From Crossaster papposus (lineage: Eukaryota > Echinodermata > Asteroidea > Velatida > Solasteridae): a stretch of 64,000 bases of DNA. The stretch lies in contig JBAIAA010001545.1 of the NCBI GenBank assembly GCA_037893245.1, positions 42,575-106,574 of the forward strand, written 5' to 3'. The position numbers and the translations under genes were made by a program. Each line of letters begins with the position of its first letter. The first letter of the stretch is position 1. The notes below the pieces were generated by a model. It was not told the DNA's origin. It did not search any database and saw only the letters and a list, made by a program, of their open reading frames with translations. Below, one piece after another: positions 1 through 15,480 of this stretch.

Positions 1-310
1 GCACACTTCTTTCCCTTTACATATTTCTTATGCACACTTCTTTCCCTTTACATATTTCTTATGCACACTTCTTTCCCTTTACATATTTCTTATGCACACT
101 TCTTTCCCTTTACATATTTCTTATGCACACTTCTTTCCCTTTACATATTTCTTATGCACACTTCTTTCCCTTTACATATTTCTTATGCACACTTCTTTCC
201 CTTTACATATTTCTTATGCACACTTCTTTCCCTTTACATATTTCTTATGCACACTTCTTTCCCTTTACATATTTCTTATGCACACTTCTTTCCCTTTACA
301 TATTTCTTAT

Positions 311-314
311 GTAT
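311..314 (+). repeat. 4-bp insertion (GTAT) between two monomers
   Basis: After a unit ending CTTAT at 310, the bases GTAT precede the next GCACAC. It may be a small slippage product, since TAT-G-TAT repeats the unit end. It is the first break in the otherwise exact left subarray and shifts the unit register by 4 bp. Confidence 0.9.
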
Positions 315-2820
315 GCACACTTCTTTCCCTTTACATATTTCTTATGCACACTTCTTTCCCTTTACATATTTCTTATGCACACTTCTTTCCCTTTACATAT
401 TTCTTATGCACACTTCTTTCCCTTTACATATTTCTTATGCACACTTCTTTCCCTTTACATATTTCTTATGCACACTTCTTTCCCTTTACATATTTCTTAT
501 GCACACTTCTTTCCCTTTACATATTTCTTATGCACACTTCTTTCCCTTTACATATTTCTTATGCACACTTCTTTCCCTTTACATATTTCTTATGCACACT
601 TCTTTCCCTTTACATATTTCTTATGCACACTTCTTTCCCTTTACATATTTCTTATGCACACTTCTTTCCCTTTACATATTTCTTATGCACACTTCTTTCC
701 CTTTACATATTTCTTATGCACACTTCTTTCCCTTTACATATTTCTTATGCACACTTCTTTCCCTTTACATATTTCTTATGCACACTTCTTTCCCTTTACA
801 TATTTCTTATGCACACTTCTTTCCCTTTACATATTTCTTATGCACACTTCTTTCCCTTTACATATTTCTTATGCACACTTCTTTCCCTTTACATATTTCT
901 TATGCACACTTCTTTCCCTTTACATATTTCTTATGCACACTTCTTTCCCTTTACATATTTCTTATGCACACTTCTTTCCCTTTACATATTTCTTATGCAC
1001 ACTTCTTTCCCTTTACATATTTCTTATGCACACTTCTTTCCCTTTACATATTTCTTATGCACACTTCTTTCCCTTTACATATTTCTTATGCACACTTCTT
1101 TCCCTTTACATATTTCTTATGCACACTTCTTTCCCTTTACATATTTCTTATGCACACTTCTTTCCCTTTACATATTTCTTATGCACACTTCTTTCCCTTT
1201 ACATATTTCTTATGCACACTTCTTTCCCTTTACATATTTCTTATGCACACTTCTTTCCCTTTACATATTTCTTATGCACACTTCTTTCCCTTTACATATT
1301 TCTTATGCACACTTCTTTCCCTTTACATATTTCTTATGCACACTTCTTTCCCTTTACATATTTCTTATGCACACTTCTTTCCCTTTACATATTTCTTATG
1401 CACACTTCTTTCCCTTTACATATTTCTTATGCACACTTCTTTCCCTTTACATATTTCTTATGCACACTTCTTTCCCTTTACATATTTCTTATGCACACTT
1501 CTTTCCCTTTACATATTTCTTATGCACACTTCTTTCCCTTTACATATTTCTTATGCACACTTCTTTCCCTTTACATATTTCTTATGCACACTTCTTTCCC
1601 TTTACATATTTCTTATGCACACTTCTTTCCCTTTACATATTTCTTATGCACACTTCTTTCCCTTTACATATTTCTTATGCACACTTCTTTCCCTTTACAT
1701 ATTTCTTATGCACACTTCTTTCCCTTTACATATTTCTTATGCACACTTCTTTCCCTTTACATATTTCTTATGCACACTTCTTTCCCTTTACATATTTCTT
1801 ATGCACACTTCTTTCCCTTTACATATTTCTTATGCACACTTCTTTCCCTTTACATATTTCTTATGCACACTTCTTTCCCTTTACATATTTCTTATGCACA
1901 CTTCTTTCCCTTTACATATTTCTTATGCACACTTCTTTCCCTTTACATATTTCTTATGCACACTTCTTTCCCTTTACATATTTCTTATGCACACTTCTTT
2001 CCCTTTACATATTTCTTATGCACACTTCTTTCCCTTTACATATTTCTTATGCACACTTCTTTCCCTTTACATATTTCTTATGCACACTTCTTTCCCTTTA
2101 CATATTTCTTATGCACACTTCTTTCCCTTTACATATTTCTTATGCACACTTCTTTCCCTTTACATATTTCTTATGCACACTTCTTTCCCTTTACATATTT
2201 CTTATGCACACTTCTTTCCCTTTACATATTTCTTATGCACACTTCTTTCCCTTTACATATTTCTTATGCACACTTCTTTCCCTTTACATATTTCTTATGC
2301 ACACTTCTTTCCCTTTACATATTTCTTATGCACACTTCTTTCCCTTTACATATTTCTTATGCACACTTCTTTCCCTTTACATATTTCTTATGCACACTTC
2401 TTTCCCTTTACATATTTCTTATGCACACTTCTTTCCCTTTACATATTTCTTATGCACACTTCTTTCCCTTTACATATTTCTTATGCACACTTCTTTCCCT
2501 TTACATATTTCTTATGCACACTTCTTTCCCTTTACATATTTCTTATGCACACTTCTTTCCCTTTACATATTTCTTATGCACACTTCTTTCCCTTTACATA
2601 TTTCTTATGCACACTTCTTTCCCTTTACATATTTCTTATGCACACTTCTTTCCCTTTACATATTTCTTATGCACACTTCTTTCCCTTTACATATTTCTTA
2701 TGCACACTTCTTTCCCTTTACATATTTCTTATGCACACTTCTTTCCCTTTACATATTTCTTATGCACACTTCTTTCCCTTTACATATTTCTTATGCACAC
2801 TTCTTTCCCTTTACATATTT

Positions 2821-2854
2821 ACTCGAGGCTTGTTCCCACATCATGTCTTTATTT
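2821..2854 (+). repeat. Insert, allele A-like, 34-bp private variant
   Basis: It lies between CATATTT and CTTAT, the same unit position as all other inserts. It keeps CTCGAG (2822-2827) and TTGTTCCCACATCATG. It is 34 bp, not 36: it lacks one of the two leading A residues and one G after CTCGAG. It also reads GTCTTT where the others read GTGTTT. It is one of only two inserts in the homogeneous half. Confidence 0.93.
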
Positions 2855-5800
2855 CTTATGCACACTTCTTTCCCTTTACATATTTCTTATGCACACTTCT
2901 TTCCCTTTACATATTTCTTATGCACACTTCTTTCCCTTTACATATTTCTTATGCACACTTCTTTCCCTTTACATATTTCTTATGCACACTTCTTTCCCTT
3001 TACATATTTCTTATGCACACTTCTTTCCCTTTACATATTTCTTATGCACACTTCTTTCCCTTTACATATTTCTTATGCACACTTCTTTCCCTTTACATAT
3101 TTCTTATGCACACTTCTTTCCCTTTACATATTTCTTATGCACACTTCTTTCCCTTTACATATTTCTTATGCACACTTCTTTCCCTTTACATATTTCTTAT
3201 GCACACTTCTTTCCCTTTACATATTTCTTATGCACACTTCTTTCCCTTTACATATTTCTTATGCACACTTCTTTCCCTTTACATATTTCTTATGCACACT
3301 TCTTTCCCTTTACATATTTCTTATGCACACTTCTTTCCCTTTACATATTTCTTATGCACACTTCTTTCCCTTTACATATTTCTTATGCACACTTCTTTCC
3401 CTTTACATATTTCTTATGCACACTTCTTTCCCTTTACATATTTCTTATGCACACTTCTTTCCCTTTACATATTTCTTATGCACACTTCTTTCCCTTTACA
3501 TATTTCTTATGCACACTTCTTTCCCTTTACATATTTCTTATGCACACTTCTTTCCCTTTACATATTTCTTATGCACACTTCTTTCCCTTTACATATTTCT
3601 TATGCACACTTCTTTCCCTTTACATATTTCTTATGCACACTTCTTTCCCTTTACATATTTCTTATGCACACTTCTTTCCCTTTACATATTTCTTATGCAC
3701 ACTTCTTTCCCTTTACATATTTCTTATGCACACTTCTTTCCCTTTACATATTTCTTATGCACACTTCTTTCCCTTTACATATTTCTTATGCACACTTCTT
3801 TCCCTTTACATATTTCTTATGCACACTTCTTTCCCTTTACATATTTCTTATGCACACTTCTTTCCCTTTACATATTTCTTATGCACACTTCTTTCCCTTT
3901 ACATATTTCTTATGCACACTTCTTTCCCTTTACATATTTCTTATGCACACTTCTTTCCCTTTACATATTTCTTATGCACACTTCTTTCCCTTTACATATT
4001 TCTTATGCACACTTCTTTCCCTTTACATATTTCTTATGCACACTTCTTTCCCTTTACATATTTCTTATGCACACTTCTTTCCCTTTACATATTTCTTATG
4101 CACACTTCTTTCCCTTTACATATTTCTTATGCACACTTCTTTCCCTTTACATATTTCTTATGCACACTTCTTTCCCTTTACATATTTCTTATGCACACTT
4201 CTTTCCCTTTACATATTTCTTATGCACACTTCTTTCCCTTTACATATTTCTTATGCACACTTCTTTCCCTTTACATATTTCTTATGCACACTTCTTTCCC
4301 TTTACATATTTCTTATGCACACTTCTTTCCCTTTACATATTTCTTATGCACACTTCTTTCCCTTTACATATTTCTTATGCACACTTCTTTCCCTTTACAT
4401 ATTTCTTATGCACACTTCTTTCCCTTTACATATTTCTTATGCACACTTCTTTCCCTTTACATATTTCTTATGCACACTTCTTTCCCTTTACATATTTCTT
4501 ATGCACACTTCTTTCCCTTTACATATTTCTTATGCACACTTCTTTCCCTTTACATATTTCTTATGCACACTTCTTTCCCTTTACATATTTCTTATGCACA
4601 CTTCTTTCCCTTTACATATTTCTTATGCACACTTCTTTCCCTTTACATATTTCTTATGCACACTTCTTTCCCTTTACATATTTCTTATGCACACTTCTTT
4701 CCCTTTACATATTTCTTATGCACACTTCTTTCCCTTTACATATTTCTTATGCACACTTCTTTCCCTTTACATATTTCTTATGCACACTTCTTTCCCTTTA
4801 CATATTTCTTATGCACACTTCTTTCCCTTTACATATTTCTTATGCACACTTCTTTCCCTTTACATATTTCTTATGCACACTTCTTTCCCTTTACATATTT
4901 CTTATGCACACTTCTTTCCCTTTACATATTTCTTATGCACACTTCTTTCCCTTTACATATTTCTTATGCACACTTCTTTCCCTTTACATATTTCTTATGC
5001 ACACTTCTTTCCCTTTACATATTTCTTATGCACACTTCTTTCCCTTTACATATTTCTTATGCACACTTCTTTCCCTTTACATATTTCTTATGCACACTTC
5101 TTTCCCTTTACATATTTCTTATGCACACTTCTTTCCCTTTACATATTTCTTATGCACACTTCTTTCCCTTTACATATTTCTTATGCACACTTCTTTCCCT
5201 TTACATATTTCTTATGCACACTTCTTTCCCTTTACATATTTCTTATGCACACTTCTTTCCCTTTACATATTTCTTATGCACACTTCTTTCCCTTTACATA
5301 TTTCTTATGCACACTTCTTTCCCTTTACATATTTCTTATGCACACTTCTTTCCCTTTACATATTTCTTATGCACACTTCTTTCCCTTTACATATTTCTTA
5401 TGCACACTTCTTTCCCTTTACATATTTCTTATGCACACTTCTTTCCCTTTACATATTTCTTATGCACACTTCTTTCCCTTTACATATTTCTTATGCACAC
5501 TTCTTTCCCTTTACATATTTCTTATGCACACTTCTTTCCCTTTACATATTTCTTATGCACACTTCTTTCCCTTTACATATTTCTTATGCACACTTCTTTC
5601 CCTTTACATATTTCTTATGCACACTTCTTTCCCTTTACATATTTCTTATGCACACTTCTTTCCCTTTACATATTTCTTATGCACACTTCTTTCCCTTTAC
5701 ATATTTCTTATGCACACTTCTTTCCCTTTACATATTTCTTATGCACACTTCTTTCCCTTTACATATTTCTTATGCACACTTCTTTCCCTTTACATATTTC

Positions 5801-8434
5801 TTATGCACACTTCTTTCCCTTTACATATTTCTTATGCACACTTCTTTCCCTTTACATATTTCTTATGCACACTTCTTTCCCTTTACATATTTCTTATGCA
5901 CACTTCTTTCCCTTTACATATTTCTTATGCACACTTCTTTCCCTTTACATATTTCTTATGCACACTTCTTTCCCTTTACATATTTCTTATGCACACTTCT
6001 TTCCCTTTACATATTTCTTATGCACACTTCTTTCCCTTTACATATTTCTTATGCACACTTCTTTCCCTTTACATATTTCTTATGCACACTTCTTTCCCTT
6101 TACATATTTCTTATGCACACTTCTTTCCCTTTACATATTTCTTATGCACACTTCTTTCCCTTTACATATTTCTTATGCACACTTCTTTCCCTTTACATAT
6201 TTCTTATGCACACTTCTTTCCCTTTACATATTTCTTATGCACACTTCTTTCCCTTTACATATTTCTTATGCACACTTCTTTCCCTTTACATATTTCTTAT
6301 GCACACTTCTTTCCCTTTACATATTTCTTATGCACACTTCTTTCCCTTTACATATTTCTTATGCACACTTCTTTCCCTTTACATATTTCTTATGCACACT
6401 TCTTTCCCTTTACATATTTCTTATGCACACTTCTTTCCCTTTACATATTTCTTATGCACACTTCTTTCCCTTTACATATTTCTTATGCACACTTCTTTCC
6501 CTTTACATATTTCTTATGCACACTTCTTTCCCTTTACATATTTCTTATGCACACTTCTTTCCCTTTACATATTTCTTATGCACACTTCTTTCCCTTTACA
6601 TATTTCTTATGCACACTTCTTTCCCTTTACATATTTCTTATGCACACTTCTTTCCCTTTACATATTTCTTATGCACACTTCTTTCCCTTTACATATTTCT
6701 TATGCACACTTCTTTCCCTTTACATATTTCTTATGCACACTTCTTTCCCTTTACATATTTCTTATGCACACTTCTTTCCCTTTACATATTTCTTATGCAC
6801 ACTTCTTTCCCTTTACATATTTCTTATGCACACTTCTTTCCCTTTACATATTTCTTATGCACACTTCTTTCCCTTTACATATTTCTTATGCACACTTCTT
6901 TCCCTTTACATATTTCTTATGCACACTTCTTTCCCTTTACATATTTCTTATGCACACTTCTTTCCCTTTACATATTTCTTATGCACACTTCTTTCCCTTT
7001 ACATATTTCTTATGCACACTTCTTTCCCTTTACATATTTCTTATGCACACTTCTTTCCCTTTACATATTTCTTATGCACACTTCTTTCCCTTTACATATT
7101 TCTTATGCACACTTCTTTCCCTTTACATATTTCTTATGCACACTTCTTTCCCTTTACATATTTCTTATGCACACTTCTTTCCCTTTACATATTTCTTATG
7201 CACACTTCTTTCCCTTTACATATTTCTTATGCACACTTCTTTCCCTTTACATATTTCTTATGCACACTTCTTTCCCTTTACATATTTCTTATGCACACTT
7301 CTTTCCCTTTACATATTTCTTATGCACACTTCTTTCCCTTTACATATTTCTTATGCACACTTCTTTCCCTTTACATATTTCTTATGCACACTTCTTTCCC
7401 TTTACATATTTCTTATGCACACTTCTTTCCCTTTACATATTTCTTATGCACACTTCTTTCCCTTTACATATTTCTTATGCACACTTCTTTCCCTTTACAT
7501 ATTTCTTATGCACACTTCTTTCCCTTTACATATTTCTTATGCACACTTCTTTCCCTTTACATATTTCTTATGCACACTTCTTTCCCTTTACATATTTCTT
7601 ATGCACACTTCTTTCCCTTTACATATTTCTTATGCACACTTCTTTCCCTTTACATATTTCTTATGCACACTTCTTTCCCTTTACATATTTCTTATGCACA
7701 CTTCTTTCCCTTTACATATTTCTTATGCACACTTCTTTCCCTTTACATATTTCTTATGCACACTTCTTTCCCTTTACATATTTCTTATGCACACTTCTTT
7801 CCCTTTACATATTTCTTATGCACACTTCTTTCCCTTTACATATTTCTTATGCACACTTCTTTCCCTTTACATATTTCTTATGCACACTTCTTTCCCTTTA
7901 CATATTTCTTATGCACACTTCTTTCCCTTTACATATTTCTTATGCACACTTCTTTCCCTTTACATATTTCTTATGCACACTTCTTTCCCTTTACATATTT
8001 CTTATGCACACTTCTTTCCCTTTACATATTTCTTATGCACACTTCTTTCCCTTTACATATTTCTTATGCACACTTCTTTCCCTTTACATATTTCTTATGC
8101 ACACTTCTTTCCCTTTACATATTTCTTATGCACACTTCTTTCCCTTTACATATTTCTTATGCACACTTCTTTCCCTTTACATATTTCTTATGCACACTTC
8201 TTTCCCTTTACATATTTCTTATGCACACTTCTTTCCCTTTACATATTTCTTATGCACACTTCTTTCCCTTTACATATTTCTTATGCACACTTCTTTCCCT
8301 TTACATATTTCTTATGCACACTTCTTTCCCTTTACATATTTCTTATGCACACTTCTTTCCCTTTACATATTTCTTATGCACACTTCTTTCCCTTTACATA
8401 TTTCTTATGCACACTTCTTTCCCTTTACATATTT

Positions 8435-8470
8435 AACTCGAGAGCTTGTTCCCACATCATGCGTTTATTT
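8435..8470 (+). repeat. Insert, allele A-like, 36-bp private variant
   Basis: Full length and in the standard unit position. It has CTCGAG at 8437-8442 followed by AGC (other copies GGC), the allele A core TTCCCACATCATG, and GCGTTT where other copies have GTGTTT. These private changes show it was not copied recently from the right-hand inserts. Confidence 0.93.
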
Positions 8471-11400
8471 CTTATGCACACTTCTTTCCCTTTACATATT
8501 TCTTATGCACACTTCTTTCCCTTTACATATTTCTTATGCACACTTCTTTCCCTTTACATATTTCTTATGCACACTTCTTTCCCTTTACATATTTCTTATG
8601 CACACTTCTTTCCCTTTACATATTTCTTATGCACACTTCTTTCCCTTTACATATTTCTTATGCACACTTCTTTCCCTTTACATATTTCTTATGCACACTT
8701 CTTTCCCTTTACATATTTCTTATGCACACTTCTTTCCCTTTACATATTTCTTATGCACACTTCTTTCCCTTTACATATTTCTTATGCACACTTCTTTCCC
8801 TTTACATATTTCTTATGCACACTTCTTTCCCTTTACATATTTCTTATGCACACTTCTTTCCCTTTACATATTTCTTATGCACACTTCTTTCCCTTTACAT
8901 ATTTCTTATGCACACTTCTTTCCCTTTACATATTTCTTATGCACACTTCTTTCCCTTTACATATTTCTTATGCACACTTCTTTCCCTTTACATATTTCTT
9001 ATGCACACTTCTTTCCCTTTACATATTTCTTATGCACACTTCTTTCCCTTTACATATTTCTTATGCACACTTCTTTCCCTTTACATATTTCTTATGCACA
9101 CTTCTTTCCCTTTACATATTTCTTATGCACACTTCTTTCCCTTTACATATTTCTTATGCACACTTCTTTCCCTTTACATATTTCTTATGCACACTTCTTT
9201 CCCTTTACATATTTCTTATGCACACTTCTTTCCCTTTACATATTTCTTATGCACACTTCTTTCCCTTTACATATTTCTTATGCACACTTCTTTCCCTTTA
9301 CATATTTCTTATGCACACTTCTTTCCCTTTACATATTTCTTATGCACACTTCTTTCCCTTTACATATTTCTTATGCACACTTCTTTCCCTTTACATATTT
9401 CTTATGCACACTTCTTTCCCTTTACATATTTCTTATGCACACTTCTTTCCCTTTACATATTTCTTATGCACACTTCTTTCCCTTTACATATTTCTTATGC
9501 ACACTTCTTTCCCTTTACATATTTCTTATGCACACTTCTTTCCCTTTACATATTTCTTATGCACACTTCTTTCCCTTTACATATTTCTTATGCACACTTC
9601 TTTCCCTTTACATATTTCTTATGCACACTTCTTTCCCTTTACATATTTCTTATGCACACTTCTTTCCCTTTACATATTTCTTATGCACACTTCTTTCCCT
9701 TTACATATTTCTTATGCACACTTCTTTCCCTTTACATATTTCTTATGCACACTTCTTTCCCTTTACATATTTCTTATGCACACTTCTTTCCCTTTACATA
9801 TTTCTTATGCACACTTCTTTCCCTTTACATATTTCTTATGCACACTTCTTTCCCTTTACATATTTCTTATGCACACTTCTTTCCCTTTACATATTTCTTA
9901 TGCACACTTCTTTCCCTTTACATATTTCTTATGCACACTTCTTTCCCTTTACATATTTCTTATGCACACTTCTTTCCCTTTACATATTTCTTATGCACAC
10001 TTCTTTCCCTTTACATATTTCTTATGCACACTTCTTTCCCTTTACATATTTCTTATGCACACTTCTTTCCCTTTACATATTTCTTATGCACACTTCTTTC
10101 CCTTTACATATTTCTTATGCACACTTCTTTCCCTTTACATATTTCTTATGCACACTTCTTTCCCTTTACATATTTCTTATGCACACTTCTTTCCCTTTAC
10201 ATATTTCTTATGCACACTTCTTTCCCTTTACATATTTCTTATGCACACTTCTTTCCCTTTACATATTTCTTATGCACACTTCTTTCCCTTTACATATTTC
10301 TTATGCACACTTCTTTCCCTTTACATATTTCTTATGCACACTTCTTTCCCTTTACATATTTCTTATGCACACTTCTTTCCCTTTACATATTTCTTATGCA
10401 CACTTCTTTCCCTTTACATATTTCTTATGCACACTTCTTTCCCTTTACATATTTCTTATGCACACTTCTTTCCCTTTACATATTTCTTATGCACACTTCT
10501 TTCCCTTTACATATTTCTTATGCACACTTCTTTCCCTTTACATATTTCTTATGCACACTTCTTTCCCTTTACATATTTCTTATGCACACTTCTTTCCCTT
10601 TACATATTTCTTATGCACACTTCTTTCCCTTTACATATTTCTTATGCACACTTCTTTCCCTTTACATATTTCTTATGCACACTTCTTTCCCTTTACATAT
10701 TTCTTATGCACACTTCTTTCCCTTTACATATTTCTTATGCACACTTCTTTCCCTTTACATATTTCTTATGCACACTTCTTTCCCTTTACATATTTCTTAT
10801 GCACACTTCTTTCCCTTTACATATTTCTTATGCACACTTCTTTCCCTTTACATATTTCTTATGCACACTTCTTTCCCTTTACATATTTCTTATGCACACT
10901 TCTTTCCCTTTACATATTTCTTATGCACACTTCTTTCCCTTTACATATTTCTTATGCACACTTCTTTCCCTTTACATATTTCTTATGCACACTTCTTTCC
11001 CTTTACATATTTCTTATGCACACTTCTTTCCCTTTACATATTTCTTATGCACACTTCTTTCCCTTTACATATTTCTTATGCACACTTCTTTCCCTTTACA
11101 TATTTCTTATGCACACTTCTTTCCCTTTACATATTTCTTATGCACACTTCTTTCCCTTTACATATTTCTTATGCACACTTCTTTCCCTTTACATATTTCT
11201 TATGCACACTTCTTTCCCTTTACATATTTCTTATGCACACTTCTTTCCCTTTACATATTTCTTATGCACACTTCTTTCCCTTTACATATTTCTTATGCAC
11301 ACTTCTTTCCCTTTACATATTTCTTATGCACACTTCTTTCCCTTTACATATTTCTTATGCACACTTCTTTCCCTTTACATATTTCTTATGCACACTTCTT

Positions 11401-12164
11401 TCCCTTTACATATTTCTTATGCACACTTCTTTCCCTTTACATATTTCTTATGCACACTTCTTTCCCTTTACATATTTCTTATGCACACTTCTTTCCCTTT
11501 ACATATTTCTTATGCACACTTCTTTCCCTTTACATATTTCTTATGCACACTTCTTTCCCTTTACATATTTCTTATGCACACTTCTTTCCCTTTACATATT
11601 TCTTATGCACACTTCTTTCCCTTTACATATTTCTTATGCACACTTCTTTCCCTTTACATATTTCTTATGCACACTTCTTTCCCTTTACATATTTCTTATG
11701 CACACTTCTTTCCCTTTACATATTTCTTATGCACACTTCTTTCCCTTTACATATTTCTTATGCACACTTCTTTCCCTTTACATATTTCTTATGCACACTT
11801 CTTTCCCTTTACATATTTCTTATGCACACTTCTTTCCCTTTACATATTTCTTATGCACACTTCTTTCCCTTTACATATTTCTTATGCACACTTCTTTCCC
11901 TTTACATATTTCTTATGCACACTTCTTTCCCTTTACATATTTCTTATGCACACTTCTTTCCCTTTACATATTTCTTATGCACACTTCTTTCCCTTTACAT
12001 ATTTCTTATGCACACTTCTTTCCCTTTACATATTTCTTATGCACACTTCTTTCCCTTTACATATTTCTTATGCACACTTCTTTCCCTTTACATATTTCTT
12101 ATGCACACTTCTTTCCCTTTACATATTTCTTATGCACACTTCTTTCCCTTTACATATTTCTTAT

Positions 12165-12189
12165 GCTCACTTCTTTCTTTATTTCTTAT
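12165..12189 (+). repeat. Shortened 25-bp monomer
   Basis: The unit begins GCTCAC (A to T at the third base) and runs TTCTTTCTTTATTTCTTAT. The CCC and the ACATA part of the consensus are missing, a net loss of 6 bp. Flanking units are exact consensus. Confidence 0.92.
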
Positions 12190-15100
12190 GCACACTTCTT
12201 TCCCTTTACATATTTCTTATGCACACTTCTTTCCCTTTACATATTTCTTATGCACACTTCTTTCCCTTTACATATTTCTTATGCACACTTCTTTCCCTTT
12301 ACATATTTCTTATGCACACTTCTTTCCCTTTACATATTTCTTATGCACACTTCTTTCCCTTTACATATTTCTTATGCACACTTCTTTCCCTTTACATATT
12401 TCTTATGCACACTTCTTTCCCTTTACATATTTCTTATGCACACTTCTTTCCCTTTACATATTTCTTATGCACACTTCTTTCCCTTTACATATTTCTTATG
12501 CACACTTCTTTCCCTTTACATATTTCTTATGCACACTTCTTTCCCTTTACATATTTCTTATGCACACTTCTTTCCCTTTACATATTTCTTATGCACACTT
12601 CTTTCCCTTTACATATTTCTTATGCACACTTCTTTCCCTTTACATATTTCTTATGCACACTTCTTTCCCTTTACATATTTCTTATGCACACTTCTTTCCC
12701 TTTACATATTTCTTATGCACACTTCTTTCCCTTTACATATTTCTTATGCACACTTCTTTCCCTTTACATATTTCTTATGCACACTTCTTTCCCTTTACAT
12801 ATTTCTTATGCACACTTCTTTCCCTTTACATATTTCTTATGCACACTTCTTTCCCTTTACATATTTCTTATGCACACTTCTTTCCCTTTACATATTTCTT
12901 ATGCACACTTCTTTCCCTTTACATATTTCTTATGCACACTTCTTTCCCTTTACATATTTCTTATGCACACTTCTTTCCCTTTACATATTTCTTATGCACA
13001 CTTCTTTCCCTTTACATATTTCTTATGCACACTTCTTTCCCTTTACATATTTCTTATGCACACTTCTTTCCCTTTACATATTTCTTATGCACACTTCTTT
13101 CCCTTTACATATTTCTTATGCACACTTCTTTCCCTTTACATATTTCTTATGCACACTTCTTTCCCTTTACATATTTCTTATGCACACTTCTTTCCCTTTA
13201 CATATTTCTTATGCACACTTCTTTCCCTTTACATATTTCTTATGCACACTTCTTTCCCTTTACATATTTCTTATGCACACTTCTTTCCCTTTACATATTT
13301 CTTATGCACACTTCTTTCCCTTTACATATTTCTTATGCACACTTCTTTCCCTTTACATATTTCTTATGCACACTTCTTTCCCTTTACATATTTCTTATGC
13401 ACACTTCTTTCCCTTTACATATTTCTTATGCACACTTCTTTCCCTTTACATATTTCTTATGCACACTTCTTTCCCTTTACATATTTCTTATGCACACTTC
13501 TTTCCCTTTACATATTTCTTATGCACACTTCTTTCCCTTTACATATTTCTTATGCACACTTCTTTCCCTTTACATATTTCTTATGCACACTTCTTTCCCT
13601 TTACATATTTCTTATGCACACTTCTTTCCCTTTACATATTTCTTATGCACACTTCTTTCCCTTTACATATTTCTTATGCACACTTCTTTCCCTTTACATA
13701 TTTCTTATGCACACTTCTTTCCCTTTACATATTTCTTATGCACACTTCTTTCCCTTTACATATTTCTTATGCACACTTCTTTCCCTTTACATATTTCTTA
13801 TGCACACTTCTTTCCCTTTACATATTTCTTATGCACACTTCTTTCCCTTTACATATTTCTTATGCACACTTCTTTCCCTTTACATATTTCTTATGCACAC
13901 TTCTTTCCCTTTACATATTTCTTATGCACACTTCTTTCCCTTTACATATTTCTTATGCACACTTCTTTCCCTTTACATATTTCTTATGCACACTTCTTTC
14001 CCTTTACATATTTCTTATGCACACTTCTTTCCCTTTACATATTTCTTATGCACACTTCTTTCCCTTTACATATTTCTTATGCACACTTCTTTCCCTTTAC
14101 ATATTTCTTATGCACACTTCTTTCCCTTTACATATTTCTTATGCACACTTCTTTCCCTTTACATATTTCTTATGCACACTTCTTTCCCTTTACATATTTC
14201 TTATGCACACTTCTTTCCCTTTACATATTTCTTATGCACACTTCTTTCCCTTTACATATTTCTTATGCACACTTCTTTCCCTTTACATATTTCTTATGCA
14301 CACTTCTTTCCCTTTACATATTTCTTATGCACACTTCTTTCCCTTTACATATTTCTTATGCACACTTCTTTCCCTTTACATATTTCTTATGCACACTTCT
14401 TTCCCTTTACATATTTCTTATGCACACTTCTTTCCCTTTACATATTTCTTATGCACACTTCTTTCCCTTTACATATTTCTTATGCACACTTCTTTCCCTT
14501 TACATATTTCTTATGCACACTTCTTTCCCTTTACATATTTCTTATGCACACTTCTTTCCCTTTACATATTTCTTATGCACACTTCTTTCCCTTTACATAT
14601 TTCTTATGCACACTTCTTTCCCTTTACATATTTCTTATGCACACTTCTTTCCCTTTACATATTTCTTATGCACACTTCTTTCCCTTTACATATTTCTTAT
14701 GCACACTTCTTTCCCTTTACATATTTCTTATGCACACTTCTTTCCCTTTACATATTTCTTATGCACACTTCTTTCCCTTTACATATTTCTTATGCACACT
14801 TCTTTCCCTTTACATATTTCTTATGCACACTTCTTTCCCTTTACATATTTCTTATGCACACTTCTTTCCCTTTACATATTTCTTATGCACACTTCTTTCC
14901 CTTTACATATTTCTTATGCACACTTCTTTCCCTTTACATATTTCTTATGCACACTTCTTTCCCTTTACATATTTCTTATGCACACTTCTTTCCCTTTACA
15001 TATTTCTTATGCACACTTCTTTCCCTTTACATATTTCTTATGCACACTTCTTTCCCTTTACATATTTCTTATGCACACTTCTTTCCCTTTACATATTTCT

Positions 15101-15470
15101 TATGCACACTTCTTTCCCTTTACATATTTCTTATGCACACTTCTTTCCCTTTACATATTTCTTATGCACACTTCTTTCCCTTTACATATTTCTTATGCAC
15201 ACTTCTTTCCCTTTACATATTTCTTATGCACACTTCTTTCCCTTTACATATTTCTTATGCACACTTCTTTCCCTTTACATATTTCTTATGCACACTTCTT
15301 TCCCTTTACATATTTCTTATGCACACTTCTTTCCCTTTACATATTTCTTATGCACACTTCTTTCCCTTTACATATTTCTTATGCACACTTCTTTCCCTTT
15401 ACATATTTCTTATGCACACTTCTTTCCCTTTACATATTTCTTATGCACACTTCTTTCCCTTTACATATTT

Positions 15471-15480
15471 CTTACTTCTT
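15471..15480 (+). repeat. 6-bp deletion junction in a monomer
   Basis: ATTTCTTA is joined directly to CTTCTTTCCC. Six bases (TGCACA or an equivalent register) are missing at 15474/15475. Flanking units are exact. Confidence 0.92.
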
